Positions 4,218 through 5,436 of a stretch of 5,436 nt of DNA are shown piece by piece; within the stretch, counting starts at the first letter, position 1; every line of letters begins with the position of its first letter. The notes beneath the pieces are model-generated. The model was not told where the DNA came from. It was given only the letters and a program-made list of their open reading frames with translations, and did not search any database. The translations under genes and the position numbers were made by a program. Source of the DNA: Oligoflexia bacterium (GTDB lineage Bacteria > Bdellovibrionota > JAFGOL01); NCBI GenBank assembly GCA_016926495.1, contig JAFGOL010000026.1, positions 1-5,436 of the forward strand, given 5' to 3'.

Positions 4218-5300
4218 GTGGAATTTATAGATCTTAAAACCCAGTACAAACTGTACAAGGACGAAATCGACAAAAAAATAAGCGCGAATTTAAACAACGC
4301 GTCCTTTATAAACGGCAGCGATGTCAGGGAACTGGAAAACACGCTTGCCGCTTACGTGGGAGTAAAACACGCGGTAGCCTGTTCAAACGGAACAGACGCT
4401 CTTTTAATTGCGCTAATGGCTTATGGGATTAAAAAGGGCGATGAAATAATAACAACGCCATTTACCTTTGCGGCAACCGCGGAAGTTATATGCATGCTTG
4501 GAGCAACGCCGGTATTTGTTGATATCGAAGAAAGAACATACAATATTGATGTAACAAAGATTGCATCAAAAATAACAAAATACACAAAGGGCATTATCCC
4601 GGTTTCGCTTTACGGTCAGGCAGCTGATATGGACGAAATTAATAGAATTGCAAAAAAGCACGGGCTTTTTGTTATTGAAGACGCCTGCCAGTCCTTTGGT
4701 GCCGTATACAAGGGAAAAAAATCCTGTGCCTTAAGCGATGTTTCCGCCACTTCGTTTTTTCCGTCAAAACCCCTCGGCTGTTACGGGGACGGCGGCATGA
4801 TGTTCACCGATGACGATGAGCTTGCTTCAAAGCTGCGCTGCGTGGCAAACCACGGCCAGCAGGGCCGCTATAATCACGTGATGCTCGGCCTTAACTTCAG
4901 GCTTGATACAATTCAGGCCGGAATACTTCTTGCAAAGTTTAAGCACTTTGAGGACGAGGCTGAAAAGCGTAAAACCATAGGCGCAAAGTATACCGAAATG
5001 TTTAAAGGCTCTGAAGTCATTACCCCGTACCTTGCTCCCTATACGGACAGGTGCGTTTACGCGCAGTATTCAATAAGGGTAAATAACAGGGAAGACGTAA
5101 TTAAAAAACTCAATGAAGCGGGCGTACCCACGGCCGTTCATTATCCCATGCCGCTTCATCTCCAGCCCGCTTACCTTTATCTTGGCGGCAAAAAGGGCGA
5201 TTACCCTGTCAGCGAGGCTGTCGCGCGGGAAATAATGAGCCTTCCCATGCATCCTTTTCTTAAGGATGCGGAGATAGAGTCAATAGTCAGTTTATTTTAA
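4218..5300 (+). CDS. wbpE: WbpE-like DegT/DnrJ/EryC1/StrS PLP aminotransferase for UDP-diacetamido-uronic acid synthesis
   Basis: This 360-residue protein is full length for the family (P. aeruginosa WbpE is nearly identical in length). It has SNGTDALLIA (56-65) for phosphate binding and VIEDACQSFGA (152-162), with D155 expected to contact the PLP ring nitrogen. The signature SFFPSKPLGCYGDGG (179-193) includes K184 as the expected Schiff-base lysine. GLNFRLDTIQAG (224-235) and VPTAVHYPMPLHLQPA also match WbpE. WbpE transfers an amino group from glutamate to the 3-keto of a UDP-2-acetamido-hexuronic acid, a cytosolic step towards 2,3-diacetamido sugars of O-antigens and similar glycans. The exact substrate is inferred from similarity to WbpE; related enzymes use other keto-sugars. 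Partner enzymes (WbpA, WbpB, WbpD) are not in the window. It lies 13 nt after the regulator and is probably in the same transcript. Confidence 0.93.
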   Translation: MEFIDLKTQYKLYKDEIDKKISANLNNASFINGSDVRELENTLAAYVGVKHAVACSNGTDALLIALMAYGIKKGDEIITTPFTFAATAEVICMLGATPVFVDIEERTYNIDVTKIASKITKYTKGIIPVSLYGQAADMDEINRIAKKHGLFVIEDACQSFGAVYKGKKSCALSDVSATSFFPSKPLGCYGDGGMMFTDDDELASKLRCVANHGQQGRYNHVMLGLNFRLDTIQAGILLAKFKHFEDEAEKRKTIGAKYTEMFKGSEVITPYLAPYTDRCVYAQYSIRVNNREDVIKKLNEAGVPTAVHYPMPLHLQPAYLYLGGKKGDYPVSEAVAREIMSLPMHPFLKDAEIESIVSLF

Positions 5301-5308
5301 TATAATTA

Positions 5309-5436
5309 ATGAAAAAATCAGGCAAAGACGGTAATAAAGACGGTGAAAGAGACGGTATGAAAATAACAGGAACGCAAGCTCAACTACTTGATAATATTAA
5401 GAAAAACTCTAGTGTGACGACGCGAATATTATCTGA
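5309..5436 (+). CDS. Partial ORF: repeat linker followed by start of a winged-helix domain (cut by window edge)
   Basis: From ATG 5309 the frame stays open for 42 codons to the window edge. It begins MKKSGKDGNKDGERDG and continues MKITGTQAQLLDNIKKNSSV, then TTRILS. The second part resembles the first helix and turn of the C-terminal winged helix in AlbA_2/ATP-binding proteins (typically I-T-x-x-Q-x-x-I-L-x-x-I-K-x-N-P-x-I-T). The first part is a repeat linker like those found just before it. No AlbA_2 or ATPase domain precedes it: an in-frame TAA lies at 5303. There is no Shine-Dalgarno before 5309; the ATG at 5357 is an alternative start. It may be a small DNA-binding protein or the displaced tail of a larger one. 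Confidence 0.5.
   Translation, partial: MKKSGKDGNKDGERDGMKITGTQAQLLDNIKKNSSVTTRILS
5321..5356 (+). repeat. Three imperfect 12-bp repeats ending in RGACGGT (GKDG/NKDG/ERDG)
   Basis: Units at 5321, 5333 and 5345 share AAAGACGGT or AGAGACGGT in the last nine bases. The period and the position before a winged helix match the NVTE array at 3361-3420, although the sequence is different. Confidence 0.8.

Overview
The window looks bacterial. It has Shine-Dalgarno sites (GGAGG before the genes starting at 1009 and 4218), ATGA start/stop overlaps, and families typical of bacterial accessory and surface-sugar loci. I cannot name the species. A nucleotide-sugar aminotransferase gene suggests an organism that makes an acetamido-sugar polysaccharide, such as an O-antigen or exopolysaccharide. 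Arginine AGG and isoleucine ATA codons are frequent in the right half.

Layout. (a) 1-410: a minus-strand HipB-like regulator (29-253) overlaps by ATGA the first 10 codons of a HipA-like gene cut by the window edge. Its control region carries three GTATACAT-type sites and a good sigma70-like promoter. (b) 410-2102: an AT-rich plus-strand cluster of three tightly packed genes. They are an unrecognised ~150-165 aa protein (candidate toxin), an MqsA-like zinc-finger/HTH antitoxin with a long C-terminal extension, and a SecB-like chaperone. The order and families fit a toxin-antitoxin-chaperone (TAC) module, a class known from mycobacterial HigBA-SecB and the antiphage CmdTAC system. The toxin candidate matches no toxin family I know and is the most interesting item here. 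(c) 2103-2303: an intergenic stretch where base composition rises. It can fold into a closed multi-hairpin structure ending 7 nt before the next start codon. (d) 2304-3608: a Schlafen AlbA_2 / HATPase / winged-helix protein with a perfect 5 x 12-bp in-frame repeat (NVTE x5) as linker. (e) 3605-5300: a winged-helix regulator with a nucleotide-binding-like C-terminal domain, overlapping the previous gene by ATGA, then a WbpE-like PLP aminotransferase. (f) 5309-end: an open reading frame beginning with three imperfect 12-bp repeats followed by the start of a winged helix, cut by the window edge.

How it fits together. The left half reads as an accessory island (HipBA-type TA, TAC module, AlbA_2/ATPase protein) abutting a surface-sugar operon. 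Two TA-type systems diverge from one control region. The AlbA_2 protein appears translationally coupled to the sugar-locus regulator, so accessory and sugar genes may share a transcript. Toxin identity, chaperone dependence and the RNA structure are inferences.
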